This document shows, one piece after another, positions 52,169-64,000 of a stretch of DNA of 64,000 nucleotides. Under the pieces are notes generated by a model that was given only the letters and a program-made list of their open reading frames with translations, was not told the origin of the DNA and did no database searches. Position 1 is the first letter of the stretch, and each line of letters opens with the position of its first letter. This DNA is from Adiantum capillus-veneris (Eukaryota; Streptophyta; Polypodiopsida; Polypodiales; Pteridaceae). Both the position numbers and the translations under genes were made by a program. The stretch spans positions 52,387,268 to 52,451,267 of the forward strand of contig CM043944.1 of NCBI GenBank assembly GCA_014529385.2, given 5' to 3'.

Positions 52169-54808
52169 CAAGAAGAGCAACCTCTAGACACCCTTCAAGG
52201 CTCCCGTGCTGCTCAATGGGGCTGGGGCACAACACAACACAAACCAAAACAACAAACCCACAGCCAAATCCCAACTTCACAAGGGGCACCACCTAGAATA
52301 AGAGCGAACTAGGACGCAAAAGAGGAGAATCGTTAGAGCAACCCACAAAACAAGCAAGGAATTTACACTAACCCTAACACCAATGGAACACTCTCACACA
52401 CTAAAACACGAGAGAGAGAGAGAGAGAGGGAGAGAGATAGTGCTCGGACTGCTTTGAAACCTATCAGCAATGATCAAGAAAACACAACTATATATTTAAG
52501 AAAGAGAGAGAAAGGGGGAGGGGGTGCTTGTTGCATTAATACCTTCTTACAAATCTGTCATGACAAATCAAAGTGAGATTAGTATTTTTTCAACATAGCT
52601 TGCGTAAATTTCACCACAACACATCACAAGAAAAGCCACCCCAATCACTGTCTTAAAGCCAGGGGAGTCCTCTCCACCCTGTCGCCCTCTTACAGTATGT
52701 GGGATTTATGGCTAGATTGATGACAACACCAGAGACAAGCTATCAAGAAATTAACAAAAAACACCAAGACACCTACGCATCATTGTTGTCCATTACTTCA
52801 CGTTGGAAGGGAGACAAAGTATCCAAGCTTAGTCCAAATCCACCCTCCTTGATTCAGCAAATGTTGGGCTTACACTAGTAGGAGAAATGATAGATTTCCT
52901 ACTCTCAATTGAATGATCACTCTCTCTCTTACAATGGCATAGAGTTCCCTTGGTAATCCCCTATTACAACACATGCACATACATAAGACAATGAGCTTCC
53001 ACTCAAGAGCTCCTTCTAGAGAGGTTGAGCTTGGCTTCTCAAGCTATAGCATAGTGCTCTTGCTTATGGCTCCCTTTGTGCTAGCTACACCCTCCTTTTA
53101 TAGCAATTTTGAAGGCTAGGGTTACTCCTCTAACCATGGTTGGGTTAGATTTTCAGCAATTTATCTAATTTCTTTTACTTGGAATTATCAAGAAGTTGGT
53201 GGGGAAAGAGAGAGGAGAGAAATGGAGGTGATAGGACTTTTCATAGTGGGTTAGTGTTAGTAGAGTTAGTATTAATTTACAAATGGAATTGGATATTTAC
53301 AATGGGAGTATCCATGTAGGATACAAATAAGGAAGAAAAAATCTTAAGATGTAAGAAAAGGTGGATTCCTTACAAGGTTGATGCTCCAAGTGTCTTGAGT
53401 AGGGCCAATTTTGACGCTTGTTGACGGTCCACTAGCTTTGACGGTACATTTTTTCTCCACTCTTGACCTTCCTTGAGAGACAAGGTAATTGAAGCTGAGT
53501 AATCAACCACCATGATGCTGTCTTTTAAGAGAAGAGGCTGAATTTTGTGGTTTTTTTGATAGATATGGGTAATTTGGAGGAGGAAAAATGAGACTAGGTG
53601 GTCAATTTTGGGATGGAATTGTGTATGGGAGGTATGAGTTCACCATGGTTTCTCTTATTCTTCAAGGTTGAGGAGAAGGTGAGTAGGGTGCAGAGAGGAG
53701 TGGTGAGAGAGGTGGGGATGATGAGTGGAGAAGTGTGTGTGAAAGAGGAAAATGATAAAGTGGAAGAGAGAGTGTGGCTGCATAGCATGGGAAAACTGGG
53801 GTCCACTAATAAAATCATAGCTCACAGCTCGTAGCTCAAAAAAATATGAAAAAATTTGAGGCAAAAGTTCAGCCCACGAGCTACAACTTTTGTTTGTATC
53901 ACCTTTTCAAATTCGGAGAGCAAGTGAACTTTAAAAATTCAGCAAAACCGACCGTTTTTTTCCACTGCACAAGGTCCTTGTGGGGTCCTTCTTTGGATGA
54001 TTCTTTTGAATACCTCCAAGAGTGAGCCCTCCATAGTGCATGTATGCATCACCTACCCTTGACCTTATTTGGTAGGTCTATAATTGAAGATATTGTTTAG
54101 ATTGTGATATAAGTGAATAGTACAACTAAGAAAATCAAATATTGAGGGGTCTAAGAAATATGTACATGTCAAATATAAATAATATAAGTGGAAAAAATAT
54201 AAAGGGGTCAAAAGAAATCTCTCTCATTATGAGGCTACCATAAAAAGATAAATATTTTTGGTGTTCTAATTTTTTAGAAAAAAACAAAATAGATGTAGGA
54301 AGGGAAAAATCACAATAGTGAAAAAATATACACATAAATAAAACTAGTTTTTTTTGGATTTTTGTTGGGGTGGAGTTACACCAAATATAAGAGAAGCTTA
54401 CATGAAAATATTTCTATATGGAATAAAGAGTATGAAAAATGGTAAGAAAAATCGTGGTAATGGTGAGGCAATGTACAGAGCATAAATAACACACACCTAG
54501 GTAGAAATATTTAAATAAATACCAAAATAATTATGAAAAAATCTTTTATTTAGGCCCTATATACAAAGAAATATTTACATACACATGGGCCATAATATAC
54601 TTATATTTTTTATACTTTTTATTTTTTTTGGCTCAACTAGCCCAGTGACTAGCTAGCTGAGGGTTTTTAAGAAGATACGGGAAAAGCCCCTGACTCACGC
54701 ATGCCTATGTACAGTGAAATGGTAGGGATAGCCACAGTGTTTGGGTGATTTTGGTAGGGTGAGGTAACTCACTGTGGCAATTACAAAGAGCCGAAAAAAC
54801 GGCTATCA
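52120..54808 (-). mobile_element. TAT-B 3' LTR (about 2.69 kb)
   Basis: Starts TGATAGCC (54808, minus strand) after the polypurine tract. Nearly identical to 60728-63411. Minus-strand TATA box (CTATAAAAGG) near 53096-53104. Confidence 0.95.
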
Positions 54809-54824
54809 TTAGCCCTCCCCCTGG
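54809..54824 (-). promoter_or_regulatory. TAT-B polypurine tract
   Basis: CCAGGGGGAGGGCTAA on the minus strand, identical to TAT-A. Confidence 0.88.
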
Positions 54825-54836
54825 ATGATGGTATAT

Positions 54837-57800
54837 TCATGTACCATCATAGAGCATCTTTTCCAAAGAGAGTGCTTCAGAGTCCTTCACGAGATTTTTA
54901 TTGTTTGGCCCCTCAGAATTTTGGCTAGAGTTACACTCATGCTTCATGTAACAATACTTACATGAGACAGTGGCCTTTTGACAGATCTTTGGTAGATCCT
55001 TTGGTAGAAGGCGACTCAAATAGGGCTTCAAGCGATACCCGTTTACTTTCCTAGAGTGCTCTTTACCATTCAAGTCCATACGCTGATAGTAACTTGAATT
55101 GAAAGCCTTCTTGACTATGTATGGCCCTTGCCATCTTGTTTCAAATTTGGCATCAAAACGATTATCGAGTCGATTGTCATACCTTAGCACAAGATCTCCT
55201 TCATTGATGCCTTTGTCCTTTAGTTTCTTGTCAAGCTTCTCCTTTGTCTGTGTGGCTTTCCTCTTATAGCACTCGTATGCTGCTTCTCTTTTCCACTCAA
55301 GCTCAGCTAAGGTAAGAAGTCGATCCATCCATGCTTCTTGATCATCTTGTGCTGATTTGCCATGAAGTCGCATTGTTGGAATGTTTAGCTCAATTGGTTG
55401 TAAAGCCTCTTGACCATAGACCAAGTGAAATGGTGTGAACTCCGTGGCTTCCCTATATGTGGTTCGATACGCCCACAAGGCACCATCCAAGAAGTCATCC
55501 CACAACTTTGTCTTGTTTTTCACCATCTTTCTAATGATGCCTGCAATGACACCATTAGCTTTTTCTACCAAACCATTTGATTGGGGATAGTAGGGTGTAC
55601 TGTGACGATGTAGAATGCAAAGTTCTTCACAGACTTCTGTGAGCAATCCCTTTCTAAACCCTGGACCATTATCAGAAACAATCTCCAAAGGTGTGCCAAA
55701 TCTACAACAAATGTGAGTGTAGACGAATTTGCTCACTGTCCTCTCATTTACCTTTGCCACACTTTGTGCTTCCACCCACCTAGTCATATAGTCTATAGCC
55801 ACTAGAATGTAGAGTTTACCATTTTTTGTCCTAGGCAGAGGACCCATAGCATCAATGCCCCACTTTTCAAAGGGTTCATTTGCAAGCACAATTTGCCTTG
55901 GACCATAAATCAATCTTCTATTCCCATTTACCTGACAATTGTGACAACTTTTACACCAATGTTGTACATCCACATGTAGACTTGGCCAAACATACCCCGC
56001 AAGCAAAATCTTCTTCACAGTTAATTCTTGGGCAAAATGACCACCACATGCTTCTTCATGCAAACCTTTTAGAATGGCTGGAATTTCCTCAATAGTTGGT
56101 ACTCTTCTGCATACTTGATCCCTCCTCTTTGATAGAGGGAGCCTTCTAGGAAGAGATATGCGCTTGCCTTCTTCATGAGTCTCCTCTTCTGAGCCTTCGT
56201 GAAGTCTTGTGAAAACTCGCCCTCCAAAATGTAGCTAATAATGGGAGTCAATGACTCCAATCCCTGGTATCTCGGTTGCTTGACAGTTGCTGCCACCATG
56301 ATGACCTGCACTTCTTTCTCAACACATGTAACTACTTGCTGTGCAAGTAAATCGGCATCTTCATTTTGTTTCCTAGGAATATGATATAGTTGCACTTCTT
56401 CAAATTGATTAAACAATCTACGAATGGCATGAACTTTTGTCCATTAGCTTTCATTCTTGCATGCCCAAATGCCTAAAATCTGTTTAACAATGAGAAGTGC
56501 ATCTCCCTTTACCATGAGGCGTTGTATCCCTTGGCCAATGCACATCTTCAAACCATGAATTAGTGTGTCGTATTCTGCTTCATTGTTGCTAGCTGAACTT
56601 GGTAGATTGAACTTCTCTTTCATGACCACCTCTCCACTTGGGTTGAGCAACACTAGCCCTCCCCCTGCTTTTCCTGTGGCTCGTCAAAAAGCTCCATCAA
56701 AGAACAAGGTAAAAGCATTGGGAATACTTTTTGGTGGTGGCAATGGTAGGGTCTTTACTTGAGGCACCTTAATTTCCTTCTCATGTACCCTATAAGTGAG
56801 AATCCCTGCCAATTGTGCATGCACACTATCTTCTACCTTGAAAGAGTATTGGAACTCTTGCAACTCCATAATCCACTTTGAGATCCTAGTACTAAGATTC
56901 ATTTGAGATGACACCCAAGGGAACAAATTTTTTGCAGTGAGAATTACAAAAGCTTTTGGTAGTAGGTAGGATCTAAACTTTCTCACCGCAAACATGAGAG
57001 AAAGCATCATGAGTTCTGCTTCTGTGTAGTCTCTCTCCAAAGCATTCATGACCCTACTAGCAAAGTAGATGGGTCGCATCCTTGTACTGTGGGGATCTTG
57101 TTGTAGCAACACAGCACCAATTGTTTCCCTTCCAACACTAGAGCTAACAAAGAATGTGTACTCCCAACAAGGAGGCATGAGTGTTGGTAGCTCTAACAAA
57201 ATGACTTTAATGCTACAAAAATACTCTTCAAGCTCATCAGACCATGCAAATTCTACTTGTTTTTTCAACTTTTGCAAAGGATGAAGCAACTCCGAGGCTA
57301 AGTGAATGAAGCGTGACATATACTTCACCTTCTGAATGAAAGAGATGACCTCCTTAAGACTCTTCGGTGATGGGAGCTCAATAAGAGCCTTTGCCTTTGA
57401 AGGATCCACCTCAATGCCTTTATAGGAAACCTTGTGACCGAGCAAGATCACTTCATCCTCACCTATGTGGCACTTGTCGGGGTTGAGTTGACCTCCCATG
57501 TCGTAGAGCTTCTTTAAACCTTCTTCTACCCTTTGTAGATGCAATGATTTTGAGCTATAAATGCAGAAATCATCAATGAACACCCTAATTGACTTTCCAA
57601 AGAATGCTTGAAACACCATGTTCATGAAACGTTGGAATGTTGCAGGAGCATTTGTCAGACCAAATGGCATGACTCTAAAAGCATACCAACCCCAAGGAGT
57701 GATAAAGGTTGTTTTCAATTGATCCTCCAATGCAATCCCTATTTGAAAGTAACCTCAGTAACCATCGCACACAGTGTACTTCTCATGACCAGCTACCTCA

Positions 57801-60115
57801 TTTAGTATCTCATCCTGGAATGGGAGGGGAAAGTGATCTCTTTTTGTTGCCTCATTGAGGGGACATTAATCCACATACACCCTCCACTTGCCATTTTTCT
57901 TAGGAGTGACAACAACAGGAGAGACCCACTCTGAATTCTCCACTGGATAAATGAAACCTGCTGCTAGAAGCTTTCTTACCTCCTTGAGTAGAGCCTGTTC
58001 CTTTATAACTCCTAGCCTTCGTAGCTTCTGAGCTTTAGGTGTGGCCTCTGGCTTCAACTCAATCTTGTGTTGAACAACATCTACTCCACGCACATCGGTG
58101 TAGTCTTTAGCAAAAAGCCTCGGAAATTTCCTTAGCACACATTTGAACTCCTCTCTTTCATCCTTTGTAAGTGTTGTAGACAACATACCTTCTAACATTC
58201 CTTCATCTTCCACCTTTTGGTTCTCTTGGGAACCTACCTCTTCCAAACCTCGAGAAGAGGTCTCCTGGTTGTTTGGCTTAAACCTTACCCCCATGACTTC
58301 AATGGAGGACTCCTCTTCAGTAATGCTGCCGCTACTTTCTTCTTCTGAAGTGTTTTCAATCCAATCTTCTTCCGTCTCACTTCGAGATGATTCTTCATGG
58401 AGCTCCTCTTGGCGTTGCTCCTTCATGTCAAAGACAACCTTCTTGTGATTGTCATTCCTGCAAATTAATTTCCCACTCTCCCAATCCTGCAAAGCTCGCA
58501 TTTTCATTAGCCATGGTCTTCCTAGGATAAATGGATAACCACTTCCCTTGGTCGACATAACATAAAAATCCACCGCTTTCTTAATGCCAAAGGCCTCTAC
58601 AAAGACATTTTTACAAATGCCTACACACCTAGCCTTGCTATTGTTTGCCATCTTGACTTTGATTTCAGGTGTCTCATGGATGTGCATGCCTAGTCTTTGC
58701 ATGAGTCCCTTTGTCATGATGCAAATTTGTGCACCCCCATCCACTAGACCTTTCCTAACCAATCTTCCTTTGATGTAATAGTCTAGCACCGGTGTAATGT
58801 CCTCATTCATTTCAGCTTGTGCAATTTTTACAACAGGCACACTCTCTTTTACCTTTCTCCTAGTGCTAACTGCCCTTGTTAAATCCCTCCTAACTTGTGG
58901 ACATAATGCAAGAAATTGAGGCCATGAAATATCAGGACCCTTACCTCTCATGTCTTCCAACAAGTTGTACGGAGCCATGCCATGTCCAAGAGGGAAGTCT
59001 TGGAGGTTGATACGACGTTGATTCCTCTTGGTTTCCTTGGTCTCCTTTGCCTTTTTGCATTGTCCATGGTCACTCTGTGATGTGACTCCTTCTTTATCTT
59101 TTCCTTTCCCTCGGCCACGCTTAATGCCATTGGCTTCCATGTCAACCTCATTTGAATTTGTCACCTCTACCACATGCACATTTGGATCTGGCAAAGGTGG
59201 AACTCCTTCTACCCCTTGTGGAGGTGGTCTTGGTCCATTTGGTCTTTGTAGAAGCCTTGGTTGTTGACCAGTTCCTTCACCTGCATTCATCACTGGGTAA
59301 TTCAAGTTAGGTCTCCCTCGCTCCCCACGGGGCCAAGGACAATTATACATCCCATGTCCAGACTCTCCGCAATTCCAACATTGCAAGACTCTCCTAGGTC
59401 GTGGATCTCGCTCTTCAGACTTCTTTGCTTGTCCCTTTGGACCTACAGCTTGTGCAAGGTGAATTGACAGGCTGCTTAAAGATTCGTTTAACTTCTCAAT
59501 TACTTCCGTCGTTACCTCAGGAAGCTCCCTCGATGTTGATGCTTGTGACTTACCTTTGGGTCTAAGACCTTCTATTGGAACCTCTCCCCTTAAGCACTTG
59601 AGTTTCCTACATTTCTCAACAGCCCTAGTTTCAGCTGCATCAAAGGTAGCAGGTGCACCCGCCTCAACTTTTACCTTAAGGTCAGGAAAGAGTCCGGCTA
59701 TGAACCTCTCCTTCTTTAAAAATTCTGCACCATCACCAGGGTTAGCAACATTTCGTATCCATAGAGCCCAAAGACGTAGAAACTCTTGCTTGTACAAGTA
59801 GTAGTCATCTAAGTCTTTTTGCTTATGAGAAACAATGTCTTGCCATAGTTTTTGAGTGTTTTGGGGATCAAAGAAGTATCTCTTAAAACGATTCAAAACT
59901 TCTGTGTAATTCCCCTTAACTTCCTCAGGCAAAGAGTCAAACCAAGTATTAGCATCTTTCCTAAGGACCACCTCAAACATTTCTACACGTTCTTGATCAG
60001 TTATTATCCTCTTGATACGGCAAGACATCTTGAAATTTGCTAAAAATAATTCTGCATCCTCTCCAGGCTCTCCAAAGAAAAGAGGATATCCAGACATTTG
60101 GCGTTGGCTTTCCAT
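54837..60115 (-). pseudogene. gag-pol: TAT-B Gag-Pol, multiply disabled
   Basis: Collinear with the TAT-A polyprotein and very similar throughout. ATG 60115 opens a clean 749-codon Gag-protease-RT start, with the zinc knuckle CWNCGESGHGMYNC intact (CAA where TAT-A has TAA). Breaks: TAA 57866-57868 (after WRVYVD), TGA 57755-57757, TGA 56684-56686 (in FFDGAF), TAA 56444-56446 and a 1-bp deletion near 56128. The integrase (54837-56063) is open and keeps HHCC and the D, D, E motifs. As in TAT-A, the first RNase H lacks catalytic acids (SSSVGRE, ILTAKN), so that loss predates both copies. Confidence 0.95.
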
Positions 60116-60200
60116 TGAATTGATTTCAAAGTGACACCCGTTTTTGTTTTTCTTTCTTAAAAAGATTTACACAATAATGTTTTCTAGCTTGCAATCTATT

Positions 60201-60419
60201 CTACAACAAAATAAAGATATTCACATCAAACGACCTATGATAATCAATAAGAGGTAGGATGACAGGGTTTGGTGATGCGAGAATTTCTCCTACTCTTTGG
60301 GCACCAAACATGAACACCATACGTTGTTGAAAATGGCTTTTCCTACTAATTGCAATGTTTATTCTAATGTGTGGAGTGAAATGGAAGGGGAAAACCTCTA
60401 TTCCTGGGCCATTATCCAT
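60201..60419 (-). CDS. TAT-B leader ORF module X2 (72 aa, unknown)
   Basis: Intact small ORF with ATG in CCATGG context, 21 bp after the X1 stop and in the same frame. Segments: HFQQRMVFMFGAQRVGEI, SPNPVILPLI, FDVNIFILL. Paralogous to X1. It ends 85 bp before the gag ATG. Unknown function. Confidence 0.55.
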   Translation of the reverse strand: MDNGPGIEVFPFHFTPHIRINIAISRKSHFQQRMVFMFGAQRVGEILASPNPVILPLIDYHRSFDVNIFILL

Positions 60420-60440
60420 GGTCTATGCATGACCTAATGC

Positions 60441-60653
60441 TTAAAACAAAACAAAAATATAGATGTCCAAACTAAGGTCGTACTTAATGAGAGGCAAAAT
60501 AAAAGGATTTACTGAAGCGTTTATCTCGGCCAACCTAAGAGGACCTAAAATTCTACGAATGACACGTTGAAATTGCAACTTAGTACTAACAATTATGTGT
60601 ACCTTTTGCCTTGCAATGGGAATGAAGGGATCATACAAATTTTCGTGATTCAT
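60441..60653 (-). CDS. TAT-B leader ORF module X1 (70 aa, unknown)
   Basis: First ATG after the primer-binding site. Only a few residues differ from the TAT-A copy (for example ENLYDP for EDLYDP). Segments: VHIIVSTKLQFQRVIRR, NPFILPLI, LDIYIFVLF. It and X2 share about 22 of the last 46 residues and end at equivalent positions. Confidence 0.55.
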   Translation of the reverse strand: MNHENLYDPFIPIARQKVHIIVSTKLQFQRVIRRILGPLRLAEINASVNPFILPLIKYDLSLDIYIFVLF

Positions 60654-60706
60654 GCAAACTACTTGACTATGCTAAAGGTTGATTCTACACAAAAATACAC
60701 AAGCCG

Positions 60707-60724
60707 TCCTCCGTGGGGGCACCA
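60707..60724 (-). promoter_or_regulatory. TAT-B primer-binding site
   Basis: TGGTGCCCCCACGGAGGA on the minus strand, beside the 5' LTR. Confidence 0.75.
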
Positions 60725-60727
60725 ATT

Positions 60728-60987
60728 TGAGGCGGTCCGGGGCGGGCAACAAGAAGAGCAACCTCTAGACACCCTTCAAGGCTCCCGTGCTGCTCAATGG
60801 GGCTGGGGCACAACACAACACAAACCAAAACAACAAACCCACAGCCAAATCCCAACTACACAAGGGGCACCACCTAGTTTAAGAGCGAACTAGGACGCAA
60901 AAGAGGAGAATCGTTAGAGCAACCCACAAAACAAGCAAGGAATTTACACTAACCCTAACACCAATGGAACACTCTCACACACTAAAA

Positions 60988-61040
<53 letters not shown>

Positions 61041-63411
61041 GTGCTCGGGCTGCTTTGAAACGTATCGGCAATGATCAAGAAAACACAACTATATATTTAA
61101 GAAAGAGAGAGAAAGGGGGAGGGGGTGCTTGTTGCATTAATACCTTCTTACAAATCTATCATGACAAATCAAAGTGAGATTAGTATTTGTTCAACATAGC
61201 TTGCGTAAATTTCACCACAACACATCACAAGAAAAGCCACCCCAATCACTGTCTTAAAGCCAGGGGAGTCCTCTCCACCCTGTCGCTCTCTTACAGTATG
61301 TGGGATTTATGGCTAGATTGATGACAACACCAGAGACAAGCTATCAAGAAATTAACAAAAAACACCAAGACACCTACGCATCATTGTTGTCCATTACTTC
61401 ACGTTGGAAGGGAGACAAAGTATCCAAGCTTAGTCCAAATCCACCCTCCTTGATTCAGCAAATGTTGGGCTTACACTAGTAGGAGAAATGATAGATTTCC
61501 TACTCTCAATTGAATGATCACTCTCTCTCTTACAATGGCATAGAGTTCCCTTGCTAATCCCCTATTACAACACATGCACATGCATAAGACAATGAGCTTC
61601 CACTCAAGAGCTCCTTCTAGAGAGGTTGAGCTTGGCTTCTCAAGCTATAGCATAGTGCTCTTGCTTATGGCTCCCTTTGTGCTAGCTACACCCTCCTTTT
61701 ATAGCAATTTTGAAGGCTAGGGTTACTCCTCTAACCATGGTTGGGTTAGATTTTCAGCAATTTATCTAATTTCTTTTGCTTGGAATTATCAAGAAGTTGG
61801 TGAGGAAAGAGAGAGGAGAGAAATGGAGGTGATAGGACTTTTCATAGTGGGTTAGTGTTAGTAGAGTTAGTATTAATCTACAAATGGAATTGGATATTTA
61901 CAATGGGAGTATCCATGTAGGATACAAATAAGGAAGAAAAAATCTTAAGAGGTAAGAAAAGGTGGATTCCTTACAAGGTTGATGCTCCAAGTGTCTTGAG
62001 TAGGGCCAATTTTGACGCTTGTTGACGGTCCACTAGCTTTGACGGTACATTTTTTCTCCACTCTTGACCTTCCTTGAGAGACAAGGTAATTGAAGCTAAG
62101 TAATCAACCACCATGATGCTGTCTTTTAAGAGAAGAGGCTGAATTTTGTGGTTTTTTTGATAGATATGGGTAATTTGGAGGAGGAAAAATGAGACTAGGT
62201 GGTCAATTTTGGGATGGAATTGTGTATGGGAGGTATGAGTTCACCATGGTTTCTCTTATTCTTCAAGGTTGAGGAGAAGGTGAGTAGGGTGCAGAGAGGA
62301 GTGGTGAGAGAGGTGGGGATGATGAGTGGAGAAGTGTGTGTGAAAGAGGAAAATGATAAAGTGGAAGAGAGAGTGTGGCTGCATAGCATGGGAAAACTGG
62401 GGTCCACTAATAAAATCATAGCTCACAGCTCGTAGCTCAAAAAAATATGAAAAAATTTGAGGCAAAAGTTCAGCCCACAAGCTACAACTTTTGTTTGTAT
62501 CACCTTTTCAAATTCGGAGAGCAAGTGAACTTTAAAAATTCAGCAAAACCGACCGTTTTTTTCCACTGCACAAGGTCCTTGTGGGGTCCTTCTTTGGATG
62601 ATTCTTTTGAATACCTCCAAGAGTGAGCCCTCCATAGTGCATGTATGCATCACCTACCCTTGACCTTATTTGGTAGGTCTATAATTGAAGATATTGTTGA
62701 GATTGTGATATAAGTGAATAGTACAACTAAGAAAATCAAATATTGAGGGGTCTAAGAAATATGTACATGTCAAATATAAATAATATAAGTGGAAAAAATA
62801 TAAAGGGGTCAAAAGAAATCTCTCTCATTATGAGGCTACCATAAAAAGATAAATATTTTTGGTGTTCTAATTTTTTAGAAAAAAAACAAAATAGATGTAG
62901 GAAGGGAAAAATCACAATAGTGAAAAAATATACACATAAATAAAACTAGTTTTTTTTGGATTTTTGTTGGGGTGGAGTTACACCAAATATAAGAGAAGCT
63001 TACATGAAAATATTTCTATATGGAATAAAGAGTATGAAAAATGGTAAGAAAAATTGTGGTAATGGTGAGGCAATGTACAGAGCATAAATAACACACACCT
63101 AGGTAGAAATATTTAAATAAATACCAAAATAATTATGAAAAAATCTTTTATTTAGGCCCTACATACAAAGAAATATTTACATATGCATGGGCCATAATAT
63201 ACTTATATTTTTTATACTTTTTATTTTTTTTGGCTCAACTAGCCCAGTGACTAGCTAGCTGAGGGTTTTTAAGAAGATACGGGAAAAGCCCCGTGACTCA
63301 CGCACGCCTATGTACAGTGAAATGGTAGGGATAGCCACAGTGTTTGGGTGATTTTGGTAGGGTGAGGTAACTCACTGTGGCAATTACAAAGAGCCGAAAA
63401 AACGGCTATCA
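60728..63411 (-). mobile_element. TAT-B 5' LTR (2684 bp)
   Basis: Matches 52120-54808 with an expanded GA/CT run (60990-61030). TATA box near 61697-61704 on the minus strand. Ends at 63411 against GYP-1-like pol, not against the CHR-1 LTR that flanks the other end. Confidence 0.95.
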
Positions 63412-63537
63412 CTAGTTTAGCATAATATTTTTGATGACCCGTTGGGCATTCTTGTTTCCCATTACGTGTTGTATGGTTTAGGCGTGCTTTGGGAAATTTA
63501 AAGAACACCCTAACATTCTCTTTGAAGATCAAGTGTC
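63412..63537 (-). pseudogene. GYP-1-like integrase C-terminal scrap
   Basis: The minus strand encodes FFKFPKARLNHTTRN and TGHQKYYAKL, matching the decayed block at 33250-33290. It is cut by TAT-B on one side and by an LTR on the other. Confidence 0.75.
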
Positions 63538-64000
63538 ATGAATCTAATATCTAATCAACCCAAATGATTTTCTCATATTAAACTGATCACATGTAATGTG
63601 GGAAAATAAACGGGAACAAGGGTTAGAATATAGACATGTGCTTATGGATCTGTCTCAATTAAAGTGTTTATAGACTTAATTCAATCAAAGGCTTGGGACC
63701 AAAGGAAAGAACTCTATAAAAGAGAAGAGTTGCTATTTAATTATCTTGATCAAAGGTACAAATTGAGAAAGGATGAATCTATCACAAGCAACCTTGATCA
63801 AAGGTACAAGACAAAGGGGGCTAATTAGAGCAATTATAGGAGTTTAAAAATAAAATTTAAATTGTAAATTTTAAGTAATCAAATTTAATAATTAGACTTT
63901 GAGTATGAAGTATGGGAAGCCTTATGATAAAATTAAAACTTATCAAATTTAGTTTAAATTTAAAAGGTCCAAATCTAGCAGGTTTTGAGAGCAGCTTCAT
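63538..64000 (+). mobile_element. Start of a GYP-1-like LTR, runs off the window
   Basis: Begins TGTCATGAATCTAATATC. The first 130 bp are the reverse complement of 22970-23108, the U3 end of the GYP-1 LTR. Further right the match fades. It contains CTATAAAAGAG near 63714 and a 17-bp direct repeat (CTTGATCAAAGGTACAA) near 63744 and 63792. Confidence 0.6.

Overview
The window is a gene-poor, repeat-rich stretch of a land-plant nuclear genome. Nearly all of it is LTR retrotransposons of the Ty3/gypsy and Ty1/copia superfamilies, inserted into or broken against one another. The plant assignment rests on a Tat-type Ty3/gypsy family with a second plant-type RNase H, a Ty3/gypsy element with a C-terminal chromodomain, and copia elements primed by initiator tRNA-Met. 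I cannot name the species. I see no ordinary host gene, rRNA, tRNA gene or CRISPR array.

Layout: (1) 1-11051, element TAT-A (+), 5' LTR cut by the window start; near-intact gag-pol with one in-frame stop and four extra leader ORF modules before gag. (2) 11052-12275, a 160-bp tandem repeat and a minisatellite. (3) 12276-17790, complete copia element COP-1 (-) with 192-bp LTRs and an ATCTA target duplication. (4) 18031-20704, degenerate copia COP-2 (+). (5) 20900-21626, a gag/protease remnant of family GYP-1 (+), abutting a GYP-1 LTR in the opposite orientation (21627-23108). GYP-1 pol and gag resume at 33220-37772 (-). (6) Between them, 23123-32529 holds a gag-protease-only element, GAG-1, with a palindrome-bearing repeat array and an inverted fragment of its own LTR. 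(7) 37914-52103, chromodomain Ty3/gypsy element CHR-1 (-), whose 5' LTR is split by copia COP-3 (+, 46038-51488, TSD CTAAT). (8) 52104-63411, TAT-B (-), a disabled relative of TAT-A. (9) 63412-64000, another GYP-1-like pol scrap followed by the start of an LTR.

The genes are retrotransposon modules: Gag (capsid and zinc knuckle), aspartic protease, reverse transcriptase, RNase H and integrase, each flanked by LTR promoters, a tRNA primer-binding site and a polypurine tract. Most carry stops or frameshifts. Closest to function are TAT-A (one stop in about 5.3 kb, nearly identical LTRs) and the gag-to-integrase part of COP-3.

The least explained content lies outside the canonical modules. It comprises tandem paralogous leader ORFs of the TAT family (one pair with an F-box-like N-terminus), an unrecognised leader ORF in CHR-1, the CpG-rich palindrome array of GAG-1, and a repeated Trp/Gly-rich motif at the GAG-1 C-terminus. 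All calls were made by eye, without database searches.
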